Assembly: GCA_013399895.1 (NCBI GenBank) | Contig: VXBA01004193.1 | Coordinates: forward strand, 127,045-191,044 | Length of the DNA stretch: 64,000 bases | Direction: 5' to 3' | Source of the DNA: Serilophus lunatus | Lineage: Eukaryota > Chordata > Aves > Passeriformes > Eurylaimidae | Part shown: positions 51,009 to 63,228 of the stretch, piece by piece | How positions within the stretch are numbered: the stretch's first letter is position 1 | Layout of the letters: each line of letters begins with the position of its first letter | The notes under the pieces: model-generated | What the model saw: only the letters and a program-made list of their open reading frames with translations | Told to the model about the DNA's origin: nothing | Databases searched by the model: none | Made by a program: the position numbers and the translations under genes

Positions 51009-53399
51009 AGAGAGGCTCCAGCCTCTCCAGAGGGGGGAGGACCAGGATGTGCCCTGCATCCCACACGTGTCCCTCCCTTTGTGCCATTCCTCTTGGGTTG
51101 CTCCATGCACGTTTTCCAGGCACGAAGGGATGGCTGAGAGACAAGCACAGCTCCAGTGCTGTACAGTTCTGCTTAAAGTACCCCAAATTCTAACACTCGT
51201 GAGCAAACCCCTGGAGGGGTGCACTGAACTCTTGCAAACAAACCCTGGAAGCTCTGGGTTTGCTCCAAAGCAGCTCGTTGACCATGGCACGAGCACCAGC
51301 TCCAGGGCACACCCTGGGGCACTGCTGCTGCCCCTCTGCCCCTGGGAGGGTCCCTCCCCAGGGCTGGGTGCACCCTCAGGTCAGGCAGCCAAACACCAGC
51401 CAGAGGTAAAGCAGCGGCACGGGGAGAACTGGAGCCACGTTTGGCAGCAAATTAGACATTTAAAAACTGAGGAGAGCGAGTGGCACAGATTAAATACGTT
51501 ATAGATTTGCTGGAGGAGAGGCAAGAGAAGCAAAGGTGGATCATTGACACCCCTCAGGCAACTGGGTGAAGATTTGTTTACGCACTGGTGTGTAATCAAG
51601 TGGGAATGAATGCAAGACACGGGGCCTTAATTTTTCATTTGCAATCAAGGCCACGTACACACCTTTTCTTAGTCACAGAAAAACACTGCCACGTTCCCTG
51701 GCCCTGCTCAGCAGCATTACCCAGTGAAGGGACAATTACCAGGGATAATGGGGCTGATTGCAGACAGAGCAGTGCAGGGGGGGCTGCAGGGGGGGCTGCC
51801 TGGCCAGTGGGTGTGGGGAGAAGGCTGGATCCTGGCAGGTCCCAGGCTCTGCTGAAGCAATGCTTCAGGAATTGTATCCCCTCTGGCTGGGACTGGGCTA
51901 CTCATGGTGGGGCACATGGCAGCTGCTTTGGGAGCAGCACCTGGATGGTGTGCTGGAGCACAGGGATGGATGAGATCCCTGGTAGGCTGGACCTGGGCTG
52001 GAGCTCGTCCCCATTGTAAAAGGATGTTTTCCAATGCTGGGGAAAAAACTCAACCCACAAATCCCCCCAGATCATCACAGACTGTGTGAAATCTCACACT
52101 CGACTCGTGGTTCTGCCAGACTCGTTGAAAGGACTCCTGGAAGAAGTGCTGATGCCAGGGCCCAATCTGGGAGACGTGGGAAAGCTGAGAAATACAAATG
52201 CCCAAGGCATGGCATGGACAAAGGGCACATCTGAGAAGGAGGATGATGTTGAATCAAGCTGTGCCCAGGCAAGGGGAGCATGGGGCAACACCTCCCATCC
52301 TGAAAACAGACACAGGGACCAGGGCCAGAGAATGGAAAGCTGACCATGGGCACAGGAAACAGGGATGAGGTGGAACAGAAAAGGGGTGCCTGGAGCAGGG
52401 GAAGAGAAAAACAGGGCTAGTCACAGGCTGGAGATTTCCTTCTCCATCTCATTGAGATTCCCTTGCAGGTCCCATTTTGAGGAGCTGCTGCCAACCTGTC
52501 GCTGGTGCTGGCCCCAGGGGAGGCTGAGAGCAGAGAACAGAGGAGGAAGGAGGGCGTCTGATCAAATATTCCCTTTACTCCTGGCAGCCCTCACATCTCC
52601 CTCTTGCTCACTCTGTGTGTGCCTGCTCCAAGTGTGCTCTGCTGGCACTGCTCACCCCACTTGTTGGGCAAGGAGGGAGCTGCAAGGGCTCCTGAGAGGG
52701 ATGGTGCTGCTCTGGGAGATGCTGAACCCGGGGTACCCAAGCTGAGGGCTGAACACCCCAAATGTGATGTGCTACCAGCCACCCACCCCCCCCAGTTGGC
52801 TGCAGCCATGGAATCCCACTTTGAGGCAGTGTGTTGAGGAAGAGGAGGGGATCCTGCTGGGATCCTGCTCACCTCAGTGTTCTGCTGGGATCACCTCCAT
52901 GGCTGACTCTGGAAACAGGACAAGGCCAGTTTAAACCCTTAGCGGCCAACAGACTGAAGTTCTTTGCCTTGTAGTACTAATTCAGATGTAAATTATTAGG
53001 CTAAGTGCTGGGTTTTAGATGGAATTTGGCTTTTCCCCTTCAGTGAAATTACACATTCAGATGAAGCTGCTGGGACACTGCAGTGGGGGGACGCCCCCAT
53101 CCGATCGATGCCACCCGGAGCAGATGTTATCCCAGGTGGCACAACAGCCACTGCCTGGAAAATGGGATTGGATCTTCAGAAAAAGCTATTAGCCCCTTGT
53201 CAGGACCCTCTGATGAGAACTGACTGGCCAGCAGGGATCGATGCTGCCAGACGTGCACTCACCCCTCATCCCTGCTCCCGTGTATTTCAATCACCCAGCC
53301 CAGGATCCAGGTATACATGTTACCTGATGGGACTTAAAATGTCATTTATCACTGATCACTTTATGTGGTAGAAGCTTTTTGGCAACTTCAGCCTGGCAG

Positions 53400-53630
53400 A
53401 AAAGGCTGTAATTACCCAAATCAGACTCAGTTAAAATAATCCCTCCCTGTATTTAGTTAAAAAAATTAAGAATTGTATTACTCACCTAATAAAATAATAA
53501 ATTGTGCAATTACAACCGAATGAGTTCTGCAACTTTTGAAAATGTGAAGTTCAGAGCCAAGATTGCATTTTTATTTGAAGTAATGATTATTTTCTTCATT
53601 TTCATAAAAACCCAGCAGTGTCCTTGGCTC
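53400..53630. promoter_or_regulatory. AT-rich island with C/EBP-consensus site
   Basis: ATTGTGCAAT at 53501-53510 matches the C/EBP half-site dyad RTTRYGYAAY exactly. The island also contains CTGTAATTACCC, AATTAAGAATTG and GTAATGATTATTTTC. It may be an enhancer or part of a longer CADM1 3' UTR. Confidence 0.35.
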
Positions 53631-54933
53631 TGTGTAATGGGACAGGTTCAGCAGCCATGAGGTCACATCTGTGGGGAACGTGTTTCTAACACTTGTGATA
53701 CAGGAGTCACTAAGTCCCTTTGCTCAGTGTTACTCTTTCCAGCTTTCCCCATCCATATTTTTGTATCTCAGTGTCTGAAAAGTTATGCAAAAGGTTCCAT
53801 CAGGAATCTGATCCTGATCCTGCATACTACAGGTAGAGTTTTCTGTTTGTAATGATTGTGTAGGGCCAGAAAAGCAAAGGACCAGAGTGTTTAGATCATC
53901 CAGGTGGGAAAGAAAAGCATCCCTAAATAACCTCAAACCCCTGAAAGACATGGACCCGAGAGGATAAATTACAGACACCACAAGTGTGAGACACAATTAG
54001 CACCGGCTCGAGGAGGAGAAAACCATCGTGAGCCAGCACTGGGGGCCTGGGCGACTCAAACCTCTTCTGCATTGAAATAATTGCAATAGCCATGGAAACC
54101 ATCAAACCTGCTCGTGTCAGGTAAGGAAAGGAAGAGCTGCTTTTTTGTCTTTGCCCTACACTTTCCCCCTCAGTGCCATGATTTCTCTCAGAAAAAATGT
54201 TATTTCTGAGGCACCGAGTGACCAAGAGCTGGACAGCAGCTCCTCCTGCACGTTGGGCCCTTCTGGCAGCTCCTCTCTCAGTACAATCCCCTCGAAAAGC
54301 AATTGTCTTTCTCCTCCTCCTTTGTGCAAAACATAAAAGATTGATGGCTCTAATTTCAGCGCCGCAGCTGCCTCGCAGCCTGATTTTGGGGGCTGCAGTG
54401 GAGGGAAGGGCTGGAGGGGGAGCAGCCAAAGGGATCCTGCCCAGCACCACCCGGAGCTGGGTGTCTTGAGGTGAACAGACAATGTGCATCACAATTTGGA
54501 AATCCCAAGGGCTTTAAGGGAAAGTGCTGGAAAAAAAATCTGGTAGCACTAGAACTGCATGGGAATGGGGCAAAGGAGGTCGTGCAGTTCACCATTCACC
54601 TTTCATGGCAGGATTAAACATCTGTCTGCTATTAAAAGCTCGTGTACCAGCCTCCCCCAGCTTGGGAAGGCTGGAATATCAGTGACAGATCAATTTTCTC
54701 CAAGGAACTACTCCCCAAATGTAAGAATTTAGTAATTAGAGACTCAAGAAATCTGTTTTACATTTAACACAGCCTCAGTGCATCAGGTTTAACCCTCCCT
54801 GCCCCAGGCAGTGTTACCTGCCCAGCCCCAGCTCCTTCTGCCTACGTCAGTGAGCAAGTTCTGATGGTGGCCTCTGTAACAGCCAGGGATAAAGAGTTCA
54901 AAATGAGATCTGGTTTTGTAACATTAATTTTTT

Positions 54934-54939
54934 TTTATT
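54934..54939 (-). terminator. CADM1: Probable CADM1 poly(A) signal AATAAA
   Basis: The plus strand reads TTTATT, which is AATAAA in the CADM1 sense. It is the first canonical hexamer I could find downstream of the stop. It is flanked by a T-rich run on the plus strand, so the transcript would be A-rich just after the signal. Confidence 0.65.
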
Positions 54940-56074
54940 AAGAAGACAGATATTTTATAGTACTTCTTTTCCTTTGTAAAAATGGGATACATGAACCAAT
55001 ACAAAATGTGAATGGGAACAGATGGATATGTATTTTCTTACACTGCAACATCTTCCATGGACACCTTAAAACAGAACTGGCCTAAGGGGAAAAAATAAAA
55101 AGGCCGGGTAAATAAAGAACAAGGTTGTTTATCATCAGTTCCGCATCCTTCATTTGTGATCCTCCTTTAAACAAGGTTGTTCTTTCTTCACGCTTCAAAA
55201 TCCTAATGATCTAAAGCTGTACAAAGTAATACTCAACAATACATTTCAACAGTGCACTGTATACTGCAGAAAAAATACATAAACCGATATACAACTAAAA
55301 TTTGTAATTTCCTGTTTTTTCTCCTGTTTTTATGTGGGGTTTTTTTTTTTTGTGGTTTTTTTTTTTTTACTTCTCCAATGCGTGGGGCCAAAATTTTATC
55401 TACCTGAGACGGAAAACACCAATCAAACACATGAACCTGAGAGACATGTCAACATTGTAAGTCAAAGTTACATCGGTAACACTGCACTACGGTACACTTC
55501 CAAACAAAGATGGGCTGCTCAAGGCCAGGATGCCCGTCCCGTCCTGTCCCACTGGCCCAAGGAGCCCCTGGCTCCAGCCTGGCTGCTTCTCACCACGATG
55601 GGGTTTGGCAATGGTGCTGAGGGCTCGGAGAAGAGCTGTGCTCGGCAAGATCAGCTCGGGAAAAGGGTGTTCTGCGAGGTTCTGCTCGTGGAGAGGGGAG
55701 AGACAGAATACTGCCAGAGAATGGGCTCCCTCCCTCTCGTTCCCAAAGGAATCCCACGCTCTAATGGTTCTACCAAAAACAAGTCAACAACAAAACGCAC
55801 AAAAATATCCACCCCCCTCCCCCCTCTAAACCCCCTAAAAAGTCCCCAAACCTGATGCTAAGATTAATGCTTCCCTTAAATAAATCAGATACATTTGCCA
55901 TGTAAACACAATAAAAAAAGTATCGCTCATAATCCGTGATTACTCACCAAAAAAAAAGTCAGCATGTAACTTTATACCATCCTCCTGCTGCCGTTTGCTA
56001 CCTGTCGCTTAGGATTCAGACTGAGCCCGAGCCTCCTGTGCACCTATGGCTTTAGTGGTCATTAGCACGCCTGC

Positions 56075-56080
56075 TTTAAT
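56075..56080 (-). terminator. CADM1: Possible proximal poly(A) signal ATTAAA in CADM1 3' UTR
   Basis: The plus strand reads TTTAAT, giving the common variant hexamer ATTAAA about 0.9 kb after the stop codon. It could support a short 3' UTR isoform. The evidence is only the hexamer. Confidence 0.25.
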
Positions 56081-56973
56081 GCAAATTCCCACGTTTTTCT
56101 TAGCGGGTAGAAAAAAAGGCAGTTTCGTTAGTCCAGCCGCTCTCCAGGTCTGGGCTCACACATCAGAGGGGCTTCACCCACTGCCCCTGTGGTTGCCAAG
56201 CAGGAGAGGATGAGGAGGTGCCCCCACACCCAGGAGGGCTCTGCCTGCCCAACAAGGAGCCCACTCCTGCATCCCCGCGGCCGAGCAGCGCCTGTGCCGA
56301 GCTCCAGCCCATTTTTCCAGCCGCCACCATTGAAAGCACCTGAAACAGCCACAAAGGAGGGCTCAAGGCGTGTTGTGTGAGCCCCGCCGGTGACAGGGGA
56401 ATGGGACATGGGCACACTGAACTGCAAACTACGCATCTAAAATGTGCTGGTTCTCCTCCGATGAGCTCGAGTTCTGAACGGAAACTGGTGAAGAGAAAAA
56501 AGGGGAAACACCTTCAGAGAAACGCACCTACTCCACGGGGTCCCAGCTGGCAACTCCAGAAACAGGAAAGGGGAAACGAAGAGCCACAGAAACCCGAAGG
56601 GAACTAACGCACAGAAGCCCCTCTTCTTCCCAGCCTCCCCCCGACCCGAACGAACAGAAATTAAACAAGGCACAGAATCTTCTGCAAATGACTTCACTAA
56701 ACTAAATCCAAGCTGGACTTGGCCAAAAAAAGAAAACCCAAACGAACTGAGGTGTCGAACAGCAGAGTGTACTTTACGAGGAATATTTTTACACAGCGAA
56801 TCCCGGACCCTCTTGGCCTCACCGCTCTCCACCCATTGGCTTTTTTTTTTTTTTCTTAAAAAAAAAAAAGACACAAGCTGGTTGCAACTTCCAAGATCAC
56901 TGTCTCTGTAGAGTTTAAATAGGGCCAGTAGTAACCGTCCACAGTTGGACACCTCATGGGAACCAAGGCTGCT

Positions 56974-57092
56974 CTAGATGAAGTACTCTTTCTTCTCCTC
57001 AGAGTTGTTTTGTCCCCCCTCTGCGTTGATGATGGCTGTGTCTGCGTCGGCTGCATCATCTGCTCCTTTGGCTTCGTGAGTGAAGTATGTAC
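56974..57092 (-). CDS. CADM1: CADM1 terminal coding exon (cytoplasmic tail and stop)
   Basis: Read on the minus strand, this exon completes a split Gly codon and continues TYFTHEAKG, then [19 protein letters not shown], then SEEKKEYFI and a TAG stop at 56974-56976. This is the CADM-family cytoplasmic tail. The SEEKKEYFI ending fits CADM1, whereas CADM2 has a GGDDKKEYFI-type end. From family knowledge, the juxtamembrane TYFTHEAKG part binds FERM proteins of the band 4.1 group, and the C-terminal EYFI is a class II PDZ ligand for scaffolds such as CASK, syntenin and MPP/Pals proteins. The protein acts at the plasma membrane in synaptic and epithelial adhesion. The acceptor AG at 57093-57094 follows a pyrimidine-rich stretch, and the phase (one base carried over) matches the donor of the exon at 57270. 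The tail appears complete, without frameshift. Confidence 0.97.
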
Positions 57093-57269
57093 CTGCAAGG
57101 CAAGTGGAGGCTGTGTGACTCTCCACACGGTGCCAAGGGAGTGATCAGAGGACAAACACACCATTGGCAGAGGAGCTGGGGAGACCATCGCATCAGACAA
57201 GACAGCCCCAACGAGAGAGGGGACACGCGTGCCAGGCCCTTCATCCTCCAGTTTCAGTCTTTGTCTTAC
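57093..57269 (-). other. CADM1: CADM1 last intron (177 nt)
   Basis: This short intron lies between the transmembrane and tail exons. On the minus strand it starts GTAAG and ends TTGCAG, and both borders split the same Gly codon in phase 1. It is GC-rich and retains several CpGs. Its small size fits a compact, GC-rich avian microchromosome, although I cannot see the chromosome context. Confidence 0.93.
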
Positions 57270-57401
57270 CTTTATGTCTGGCAAAATATCGCCCTAAAAT
57301 GATGAGCAGGCAAAGCATCGCAAAGACGACGACAGCCACGACGCCGCCGACCACGGCGTGGTCCACGCTCCGAATCGCCCCCTCCTCACCCGCGCGGGAA
57401 T
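57270..57401 (-). CDS. CADM1: CADM1 transmembrane exon
   Basis: This 132-nt, phase 1-1 exon encodes 44 residues in minus-strand order: the membrane-proximal stalk (D)SRAGEEGAIRSVDHA, the membrane span VVGGVVAVVVFAMLCLLIIL, and the stop-transfer segment GRYFARHK, ending in the first base of a Gly codon. The GxxxG-like small-residue start and long hydrophobic run match the CADM1 transmembrane domain, whose family is cleaved nearby by ADAM and gamma-secretase proteases. The donor is G|GTAAG at 57265-57270 and the acceptor is CAG at 57402-57404 after a pyrimidine tract. Because the exon is symmetrical in phase, alternative stalk exons can be included or skipped upstream without changing the frame, as is known for CADM1. 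Compared with the mammalian protein as I remember it, there are conservative changes (AIRS for SIRA, AVVGG for AVIGG). Confidence 0.97.
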
Positions 57402-58179
57402 CTGCCGAGACCAGAACAGGAGTAAGAACGGGGGACTCGCCACGATGCTCTTGGTTGGGTCTGGCTGCAGCTGCTCCCAGGACAGGAAGAGCCGCCCTCA
57501 GGCTCTCCAGAGGAGCAGGGGTGAAGCACAGAGCTAACTAGGCAGATGAGTTCGAGCAGAGGAACTTGGTCCGGAGCCGAACTGATCTGGCAGCTCGACT
57601 CGTGAGGTGTTTTCCACTAAAAGCAGCAGCACTATGACTATGCACGTGGGAGAGTCGGGAGAGGGGAGGGAGGGCACACGGAGTCATTGGTGGGGACCTA
57701 TTCTGGGAAATTTCCCTACAGTGCTCCCTAGATTTCAGCCTCCCCAGTGGGTGGGGCACAGGGAAGAGAAGTGCAATACGGGAGTATTAATTGTTAGCTC
57801 TGAGAAACATCATTAACAAGTGCCCTGTTGAAAACATTTTAACTTCCACCCAAAGCACTCCTTGCCCAAAACCCAACCCACCCAGCATGGGAAATCTGTT
57901 CATAAGCATGCTCTGCCCCAATACAACTGTGTTCCACCATTAATCACCACCTTTCCTGTTCAATGCAACCCACGAGGACACAACACTCCTGACCCAAACC
58001 GTAACACCCGCTCCGAGGCCGACAGTGAGCAGCCACTGAGCTGCTTTACTGTGTTTATTTAACTCCTCACCACACAATTAGTTTCCTCTCAGAAGCGCCT
58101 CTCCCTTGGGACGCCATCACCCAGGAGAGGGATGACTGATGTGGCAGAGGAACAGCTCTGGAATGAACCCTGGATGAGC

Positions 58180-58500
58180 TATGGCCATGTAAAATGAATG
58201 TATAGCAGTGTAAACAATTTTAATTTAAGAACGCAGCTACATCAACCCTCGCTGCAATCCTAATGGCAACCGAGATTTATAACGCAGTAAAAAACAATTA
58301 TTCTCTCGCTGATTAATACATTAACATTTTGGAATAGAAGCTAAACCATTGTCTCTTTTTTTTAGCGAGTCAAGCGCGACACCTCCATTAAAATGATTTA
58401 CTGGCCATACCTTACAATTTAAGCACAGCAGCAACAGAAACGGTAAAAATCTTTTAACTTTACATGATTTGTGAAGTCATATGTGAAGGATTTACCATTT
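58180..58500. promoter_or_regulatory. Intronic CADM1 candidate enhancer
   Basis: An AT-rich island in the CADM1 intron with retained CpGs and two copies of AACGCAG (near 58231 and 58281). It has several SOX-like ACAAT words (AAACAATTTTAATTT, AAACAATTATTC) and GCTGATTAATACATTAAC. Non-repetitive. Conservation is inferred. Confidence 0.4.
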
Positions 58501-61500
58501 AAATCTTTCACTACAAGAAGCACATGGCCCATAAATCTGCCCTGCCCGCGCCTGCCCGGACACCTCGGAGAAATGCGTTTTGCCAGGACGACTGAGAGAG
58601 CAAATGCAAGTCAATTTTTAAGAAAGATTTATCTCCGTCTCCCTCCAAAGAACAGAGCAAATCTCTGAAGCCTCCACCTCTAATAATATTTGAAGTTTAT
58701 CGATCAAGCGTACAGATCCGTGACAGCTAAAGGTAATGGGGCTCTTTTGAGCCGAGACCTGATACAAAGCTCTTGAGCAGCAGCTGGGATTTACACTTTC
58801 TATCGATATTTCCAATTCTGCTCCAAGATGAAGGAGTGAGGGACCCAAGTAAATAACTTGGGACCCAGAGCACCAAAAAGTGCCTTTTAATTAAAACAAT
58901 TTAAGAAAAAAGGCCCCTTCAAGTAACCTCAGAGAGCAGGAGCTCCACTGTGGGCAGGAGGACACTGGGCTCAGCCGGGGCATGGCGAGGGACACTACAA
59001 AGCAGGGAACCCCCTCCAGCAGCTTGGCTGAGAAGTTAAGAACTGCAGCCAAAAGATTCCCCTGCCGTCACATCCCTGAACCCCAAACCATGCATGGCAC
59101 CGCGGAGAGAGCGTGCCAAGAAATCCAAAAGCACAGCAAAGGGGAACCTTCTGTCTCACCTCCAGTGGGAACAGACCATGCCATGATCACTTCCCAGCAT
59201 CTGCTGCTCTGGCGAGTGGCTGAGCACCCGTGTGCCCATGGGAAAGGTGCCCGTGGACACACTCTGGGATGCCAAGCTGACCCCCTCACCCAGGCATGGA
59301 CATTGATGTCTGCCCAGGGTGGCAGCTGGGGAAAACTATCCACCCTGGGCATCCCGGGAGGTCCCACTCCAACACTGCCTTCCCACTGCTGCTCCAGCTC
59401 AGCTGATCCGGCCTTTGTGAACCTGCTCTCCACAAAGCATCTCAACTGGCTCATCTGCTGGAGCAGCTGCTTTAGGCACGCTTCACTCCATTTTTTTAGT
59501 TAGAAACTCAGTGCCCGGTTCTGCTTGGCTGCCCTGGGCACAGCACCATCCCAGCCTGGGCAGATGAGTGGCTCATTGACATCTGGAACAGCTGAGGGGC
59601 ATAAACACGCTGAATTATGGCTCTGTAATGTGCTTCCAGCAGGATTTTTCATCAAGAGGCATTTTTTCTTCATCACCATAAATTAAAGTTCTGGAAAGAT
59701 GGAAGTTGTGGTGCTCTCCTGCTGGCAGCAGCAGCTCCCACGCCGTCACACCGACCCACTGCTGCAGAGACAGGGCTGGGCCAAAGCCCTGCACCCAACA
59801 CGCCCCTCAGCTCTTCCAAGAGCACAGAGGGAGGGGTTGCCCTGAGAAGGCACTTTGGCCTAAAACCTGCCCAGCACTTCTGCTCAGCACAGTTTGTTAA
59901 GAATTTGAGTTCACCTACTGGGACATGCAGGGCCATTCTTCTCAATTATTCCTGTTAAAGAAGACCCCCACGGGGTGCCAGCCCCGAGTTCATGCACACG
60001 TGGCTAAACACATCTTCAAGTTTACATATAACCTAAAACCTCCCTCCAGCCAAGAGCTCTGGCTGCTGGCACCACAGGCACAGCAAAGCCTGACTCCACC
60101 ACCAGCAACTCCAACACTGCTCCCAGCAAACCTGCCTGTGCACCACCAGCGTGGGAACAGCCCCTTCACATCCCGTCCCTCCCTACTTCATTGGTAATTA
60201 ACAGTGTCAGGTCTATGGAGCAAGGAATAATTCCCCAAATTTGTGCTAAGGAGAGACTTGACCTTAACAACTGGAATCTGCTTTAAATGCTGCCTCCAAT
60301 TCACCCGAGCTATTCCCGCCTCCTATCTCTGATTAAACCAGAAATCACAACTTTATTGCTGAAGAGGGAACAGCCGAGATGGCAGGAACTGACAAAATGC
60401 CACATTATTTGCTAATCCTAATATGTTATTCTTCCTCGAGATTTGCTTTTCTCAGCACCAATTCAATTACAGATGCTACAAATCCTTCTGACATTTAATT
60501 CCCTCTTGTCAGGGCGCAGTAAATGTATACATGCAGACTTTCCCATTAGGATGTTAATATATATTGGAGCAAACTGGATCCTGGGGTCTCCAGAAAGAGA
60601 GTCAAGAATTTTCCTGTTATGGTTTTGGTTTGTGTTTGCTTGTGGGTGAGGGCAGAAGGAGGGAGGGAAGGGCAGGAAAGGAAGAGACATCATGGCATGT
60701 TGTCACCAACATGCCCCCCTTGGGGCTACTCTGCAGCTACAGTACACCTCAGCTGAACCATTTTTGGATCGATGCTTTGCTTGGCACCAAAGCACCTTAA
60801 AGGAAAACTGCAGTGGTAACAGCACAATCCACCTCCCAGGACTGAACTCAAGCAGGGAAAACCCCCAAGTTTTTTCAGGTGCTGTGCTGTCTCCCACAAG
60901 GAACCAGCGTGGCTGCGCCCCACATCAGGGGGTGCCAGGGTTCCTTGGGCTGCAGCACTGAGCCCGTGTGCCTGCAGTGCAGATCACTGCACACTGCAGG
61001 AGCCCTGCAGAACACCTTCCTGGGGTGGCCAGGAAGAGACTCAGGGAAATTAATTTTTGCTGATTCTTTTAACCAACTGCTGACGTGGTCAACCAAACAG
61101 TGATTGTACCACTGGAACAGGAACCCTGGAGCTTTCCTTTAAGCAAAAAGTGCAGTTCAGCAAACAGCATGTAGACAGGAAAGAAAGGGGTTTCACACTG
61201 GTTCCTACTCATCACCGAACTAAGGAACTGATTCCAAGGGCCAAGGGCATCATGGACCAGATGCTGAGCTGGGGACTGTTCATTTAAGAACTGACCACCA
61301 CCATCTGCGATTCAAAGCTGTGGGTTCTCAGCTACGGGGGCTTTAGGGGAGACCCTTCTAAAAAATTAAACATATCAAAGATCTCCAGTTTTCTACCATT
61401 TCTGCTGATCTAACTGCTAAAACCAACTTTCTGTGGGGTCTCAAGAAAAGTGCTGGTGATGGTAAAAGCAACATCCTAACAGTTTGGGTCAGTGCTTACA

Positions 61501-62759
61501 CTGAGGTTTAGCAGAGGAAAGACTTTGCTGCTCTCAACTTCCCAATAAAAAGGTTCAATTCCACCTTAATGAGGTTTTAAATATAGATATATCTATGGAT
61601 ATTCCCCTTTGTCAGCAGCAGCATCTCAAGACTAAAGTCAAGACTGGGTTAGACCTGGCTGCCTGTATTTTCAATCTCATTGACACCCACACCAACAGCT
61701 TCAGACCTGTTTAGGTCACTCCACCTCATGTTTACCTGCAGTGGCAGTGGGTCCTGTGAGGCTCCAAGTGGTGGGTTTGTGCTCACCTTGGTGATGGGAG
61801 CCCTCTGCACACGTGAGCATCCCAAGCACCTGGAGGCAGCAGCTCCTTCCAGTGACCTCCTGCAGCCAGGCTGAGCTGGCACTGGCCTCTGCCCTGCTGG
61901 CACAGCTCCTGCCATTACTGCTGCTTCAAAGTGGCCTCCCCTGGGTGCTCCAGCACCCTCTCCAACTGGCTACACTTTCCTTTGCTCTTTGCCAGAGGTG
62001 TGGAGCAAAGGCAGCACTGGGAGATGCAGCCTGTCCTGCTGTGGTGGGCAAAGCCCAGGTTTCATGGAGCCCCTGTTGCATGGAGCTCTCCTTTTTACAG
62101 CCCTGACCCTCCTCTATGCACATTTCTGCTGTAAAAGTGGAGAACAGAGGAAGTTTTTTATGAAAATGTAGTTTATATGCTAATTACAGCATACTGCCAT
62201 TTATTATTGCATTATCACAAAGATTTGTTTCTGGGTGAAAATGAATATAGAGGTCCTGACATTGGATAGTGTGGGCTCGTGTGTGTGCACATGCTCCAAC
62301 TTACACAGTGAACCCACTGACAGCTCCTGAGCTCCCCAGATGTGCAGGTAACATCTGCACCATGGCAGGGGAAAGGAAACCTGTGCTAATGGCTTTGAAG
62401 AATTCCTACCTTAGTGATCTAACTCTGGCTATAATTTAGTTTACTAAATGATTATCACACCAACATGACTAAAGCTCCCACAGGTCTTGATGTGGCTGCT
62501 AATGGTACCGAGTCACACTGAAAACCTGGTGAGCCAATTATTCCTTTTTCCTCAGGGTAGGAAACATCAGGATTTTACTGACATCTCCTCACTGCACTTG
62601 GGATCAATTCTTTTGTGGAATGAACTTTTTGAAATGATGGAGCAGCACTAGAGGCTGGGCTTGGTGAGGGGTGCTGCTCTTATTCCACGAACACTATAAA
62701 CCACTTAGCCATGACATGGGAGGACAGAAATCACTGCCTGTGTATGACAGGATGAGCAA

Positions 62760-62910
62760 TAATGTTATTCATTCCCACAGCGTGGTGGGGAGCAGACAAC
62801 CCCTCCTCTAATTTATTAAGGGGCCGTTAAAGAGCAGCATTAACCTGCCTGTCGTATCCTAATTGAATTTGGTCTAATTTAAGCCAGAGAAATTTGAGTT
62901 CATCCTTCTT
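62760..62910. promoter_or_regulatory. Intronic CADM1 candidate regulatory island
   Basis: Contains CTCTAATTTATTAAGG, GGCCGTTAAAGAGCAGC and CTAATTGAATTTGGTC, with CpG retention at AGCGTGG, GCCGTT and TGTCGTATCC. Composition-based call. Confidence 0.3.
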
Positions 62911-63228
62911 CAATCAATATGCTCCCCTTCAGCAACCCATTTCAAGATTGCTTTGTAAAAGTAACACATAGTTTGAATAAATGTGCTCACCCTGGCAGTG
63001 CTCAGCACTGTGCTCCCACAGACTCCTCTGCTGGGAAGGTGAGCCCTGCTCTCACTCGGTGGCAACAGATCCACCAGCACCCCCAGCAAAGCTGCTCATC
63101 AGCTTCTGATCAGAGAGCAGAGGCTGCACAGGGCTGTCATGACTGCTGTGTTCTACAGGAGGTACCAACACTCTGGAGCAGAGCAGGGAGCACTGGGGCA
63201 GGTCCCTGGAGCCACTGTGCTTGGAGCA

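Larger units (their letters stand above)
43401..54914. other. Intergenic sequence immediately downstream of CADM1
   Basis: AT-rich islands with dyads are listed separately (45535-45735, 46755-46930, 48030-48145, 53400-53630). GC-rich stretches at 47400-47900, 50300-51400 and 51700-52900 contain only chance frames. The part from about 53400 to 54914 could belong to a longer CADM1 3' UTR, because it keeps AATAAA-type words on the minus strand and has moderate composition. This cannot be settled from sequence alone. Confidence 0.6.
54915..56973 (-). other. CADM1: CADM1 3' untranslated region
   Basis: The region runs left from the CADM1 stop codon to a likely polyadenylation site, about 2.06 kb. 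The minus strand carries AATAAA at 54934-54939, so the cleavage site should lie roughly 10-30 nt further left. The left limit given here is therefore approximate. The region holds several A/T homopolymer tracts (55340-55368 and 56841-56869), a proximal ATTAAA variant signal at 56075-56080 that could give a short isoform, and a patch with retained CpGs near 56260-56330. A longer 3' UTR using AATAAA-type words further left (for example near 53570) cannot be excluded. No open frame inside it is credible. Confidence 0.8.

Noticed and set aside
56856..57284. 142-codon minus-strand frame overlapping the CADM1 terminal exon
   Set aside because: It runs in a different frame from the CADM1 tail and reads through the 177-nt intron. 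The spliced CADM1 frame explains the region fully.
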